From Thermoplasmatota archaeon (GTDB taxonomy: Archaea; Thermoplasmatota; Penumbrarchaeia; Penumbrarchaeales; Penumbrarchaeaceae): a DNA stretch of 5,763 bases. Position 1 is the first letter of the stretch. Every line of letters begins with the position of its first letter. The notes under the pieces are model-generated. The model was given only the letters and a program-made list of their open reading frames with translations. It was not told where the DNA came from and ran no database searches. The position numbers were made by a program, and so were the translations under genes. Positions 4,460-5,763 of this stretch are shown one piece after another. The stretch spans positions 1 through 5,763 of the forward strand of contig JAUVLN010000158.1 in NCBI GenBank assembly GCA_030600725.1, read 5' to 3'.

Positions 4460-5763
4460 CTATTCTTCCCGTCCATTATCATCATCTCTTCTTCTTCGAA
4501 CGACCATCAGAGCAACGATAACGATGATGATAAGCGCAAGCGCGACCAGGAGGAGCCACCAGTATTCCGTTCCATCCTCGGTTCCATCATCCGATCTCGG
4601 AAGCTCTCCAAAGGATGATTCCAACTCGGGGAAGAGGCTTTCACCCCCATCGCTGTCGGTGATGAAGAAGGAGAATCCCTCCTCCGCGTCATCCATGGTG
4701 ATGAGGAGCTCCAGCTCTCCCTCCCTGTTCTCCATCGGGATGTAGGTCCATCCACCGGAACCATCCTCAACGGCCACATAGAACGTGGTGTTAGCTGAAC
4801 CGGACGCGGTGATCAACCATCCTTCCTCCGTGGCGATCACATTGAAATCTTCCAGTACAATCTCCTCCGGCCCAGGTTCGGGTTCCGGCTCAGGTTCAGG
4901 TTCGGGTTCTGGCTCATCTATTGCAGATATCATCACTCTCAGGATATAAGAGGTATTGACTTGGCCATCAGATAAACGGACCGTGATATTCCTGATCTCG
5001 CCCGCTTGATCTGTTGAAAAGTTGAATGTTAGGTTGTACCCATTAACAGTGACGAACTCCGAGGAGTCCACCGTTATCACCAGCTGGTCCCCGTCCGCAT
5101 CGTATATCATCTCCGTAAGGTCGATCATGACCTCTTCTCCCGTGTCAATGGTCATGTTCCAATTATCCGGAACATCCAGAACCGGGATGTCGTTCACCGG
5201 GGTCACGTTGAACCATACCCAGACGAGAGTGTCGATCTCACCATCGCTTACCAGGAACCTTACCAGGTCCCCCTGATCATTATCCTTCAATGTCTGGTAC
5301 TCCACCTCCCGGGCGACCTCGAATAGGATTGTATTGTACTTACTGGAATCCACCAATTCAAATTCATTGGACTTCACGTTCCCATTGAAGGTCTCTCCGG
5401 GAATGAATGCGAATCTAAGGTTGTCATCATCGATGTCGCTTCCATTCAACAGGAAAGGGAATGGGACATCCTCCAGGACCTCCAGCATATATGCTTCGAC
5501 CTGAACGGTTTCATTCAATTGTACCGTCAATATCGGATAGATGTCACCCTCGGGATCGTTGATCCAGATCTCAGGGGCATCGTTCACGGGGGAGACAATA
5601 AGCGGTAGGTCAGCGATCGAAGAATTGAATTCACCATCGGATACTAGTAAGCTGATGTTGGTTATACCAAACCAATCCTCATCCGGGATCACATTGATGA
5701 TTTGTGAGCTCATGTCAATAGAGACCGAGCAGTTGGAATATGAGATGATGTGCCAAGTAAATT
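4460..5763 (-). CDS. Cadherin/Ig-like repeat surface protein with Glu-Pro stalk and C-terminal anchor (5' partial)
   Basis: The frame remains open to the window edge beyond the ATG at 5713 (the preceding residues read ...SYSNCSVSID), so the N-terminus is outside. Residues below count from that ATG; 417 are visible. Three tandem cadherin-like modules end in SDGE/SDGQ (26, 157 and 248 onward); the first two close with VSPVNDAP (40-47) and VTPVNDIP (170-177), 130 residues apart. Asp-rich loops DIDDDN (93-98) and DADGDQ (205-210) look like calcium sites. A stalk of seven Glu-Pro pairs (267-280) leads to a beta-rich domain of about 90 residues, then a membrane helix (385-405, WWLLLVALALIIIVIVALMV) and RRRRDDD. 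At least ten N-glycosylation sequons are spread over the ectodomain. The protein is therefore exported, anchored at its C-terminus, and probably adhesive or structural; the ligand is unknown. The upstream gene part and signal peptide are not visible. Confidence 0.9.
   Translation of the reverse strand, partial: FTWHIISYSNCSVSIDMSSQIINVIPDEDWFGITNISLLVSDGEFNSSIADLPLIVSPVNDAPEIWINDPEGDIYPILTVQLNETVQVEAYMLEVLEDVPFPFLLNGSDIDDDNLRFAFIPGETFNGNVKSNEFELVDSSKYNTILFEVAREVEYQTLKDNDQGDLVRFLVSDGEIDTLVWVWFNVTPVNDIPVLDVPDNWNMTIDTGEEVMIDLTEMIYDADGDQLVITVDSSEFVTVNGYNLTFNFSTDQAGEIRNITVRLSDGQVNTSYILRVMISAIDEPEPEPEPEPEPEPGPEEIVLEDFNVIATEEGWLITASGSANTTFYVAVEDGSGGWTYIPMENREGELELLITMDDAEEGFSFFITDSDGGESLFPELESSFGELPRSDDGTEDGTEYWWLLLVALALIIIVIVALMVVRRRRDDDNGREE
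4874..4915 (-). repeat. Seven-unit hexanucleotide repeat coding for the (Glu-Pro)7 stalk
   Basis: Seven imperfect 6-base units (on the + strand variants of AGGTTC: GGGTTC, CGGCTC, AGGTTC, TGGCTC) encode alternating Glu and Pro between the last cadherin-like module and the membrane-proximal domain. Extended, charged Pro-rich stalks of this kind are common spacers in surface proteins. Unit number may vary between strains by slippage, although the units are not identical, which slows this. Confidence 0.85.

Noticed and set aside
4281..4745. 154-residue Ser-rich open frame on the + strand
   Set aside because: It spans the end of the surface-protein gene, the spacer and the start of rsgA in antisense. 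The composition is that of a shadow frame.
4874..4915. Short-unit repeat considered as a CRISPR-like or regulatory array
   Set aside because: The units are contiguous hexamers with no spacers, in frame, and fully explained by the Glu-Pro stalk.

Overview
The window looks archaeal, most likely from the Thermoplasmatota or a nearby euryarchaeal lineage, although this assignment is an inference without any database search. The evidence is threefold. A/T-rich TATA-like boxes lie about 35-45 bases before several start codons. A small two-helix membrane protein carries an N-terminal G-R-P-x-W-F...TxxTWQGW signature that I associate with euryarchaeal hypothetical proteins. A C-terminally anchored cadherin-like surface protein ends in a Glu-Pro stalk. 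No rRNA, tRNA, CRISPR array, integrase or transposase was recognised.

Left part (1-2174). The window opens inside a coiled-coil surface protein that ends in one membrane helix and a Lys/Glu tail (1-657, + strand, 5' end outside). It converges on a 78-residue two-helix membrane protein on the - strand (729-965). A 124-base divergent intergenic region containing an AT-rich inverted repeat separates that gene from an acidic, soluble, coiled-coil-rich orphan (1090-1923, +). The following 251-base spacer holds no convincing gene. It contains a near-palindrome over the orphan's stop codon and the promoter of the next gene.

Middle part (2175-3276). A polytopic membrane protein resembling the YciC/DUF975/GPDPase-membrane-domain group (2175-2900, +) is followed at once, overlapping in another frame, by a short ORF (2875-3069). 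Forty-two codons of this ORF are a diverged, indel-free copy of the C-terminal membrane anchor of the first protein in the window: 25/42 residues and 87/126 bases identical by my hand alignment. This is the most interesting signal here. It is either the stump of a paralogue or a small membrane protein in its own right. A 63-residue zinc-ribbon protein follows (3079-3270, +).

Right part (3277-5763, - strand). A complete RsgA-type circularly permuted GTPase (3277-4341) converges on the zinc-ribbon gene with only 6 bases between the stop codons. Upstream of it lies the C-terminal part of a large secreted protein (4460-5763, 5' end outside) with cadherin/Ig-like repeats, a seven-unit Glu-Pro stalk, a further beta-rich domain and a C-terminal membrane anchor.

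Functionally the window mixes cell-envelope proteins (two anchored surface proteins, two or three membrane proteins) with one ribosome-assembly GTPase and a small zinc-ribbon protein. The frequent strand changes and individual promoter-like boxes suggest mostly single-gene transcription. The exception is the cluster 2175-3270, where genes overlap or nearly touch.
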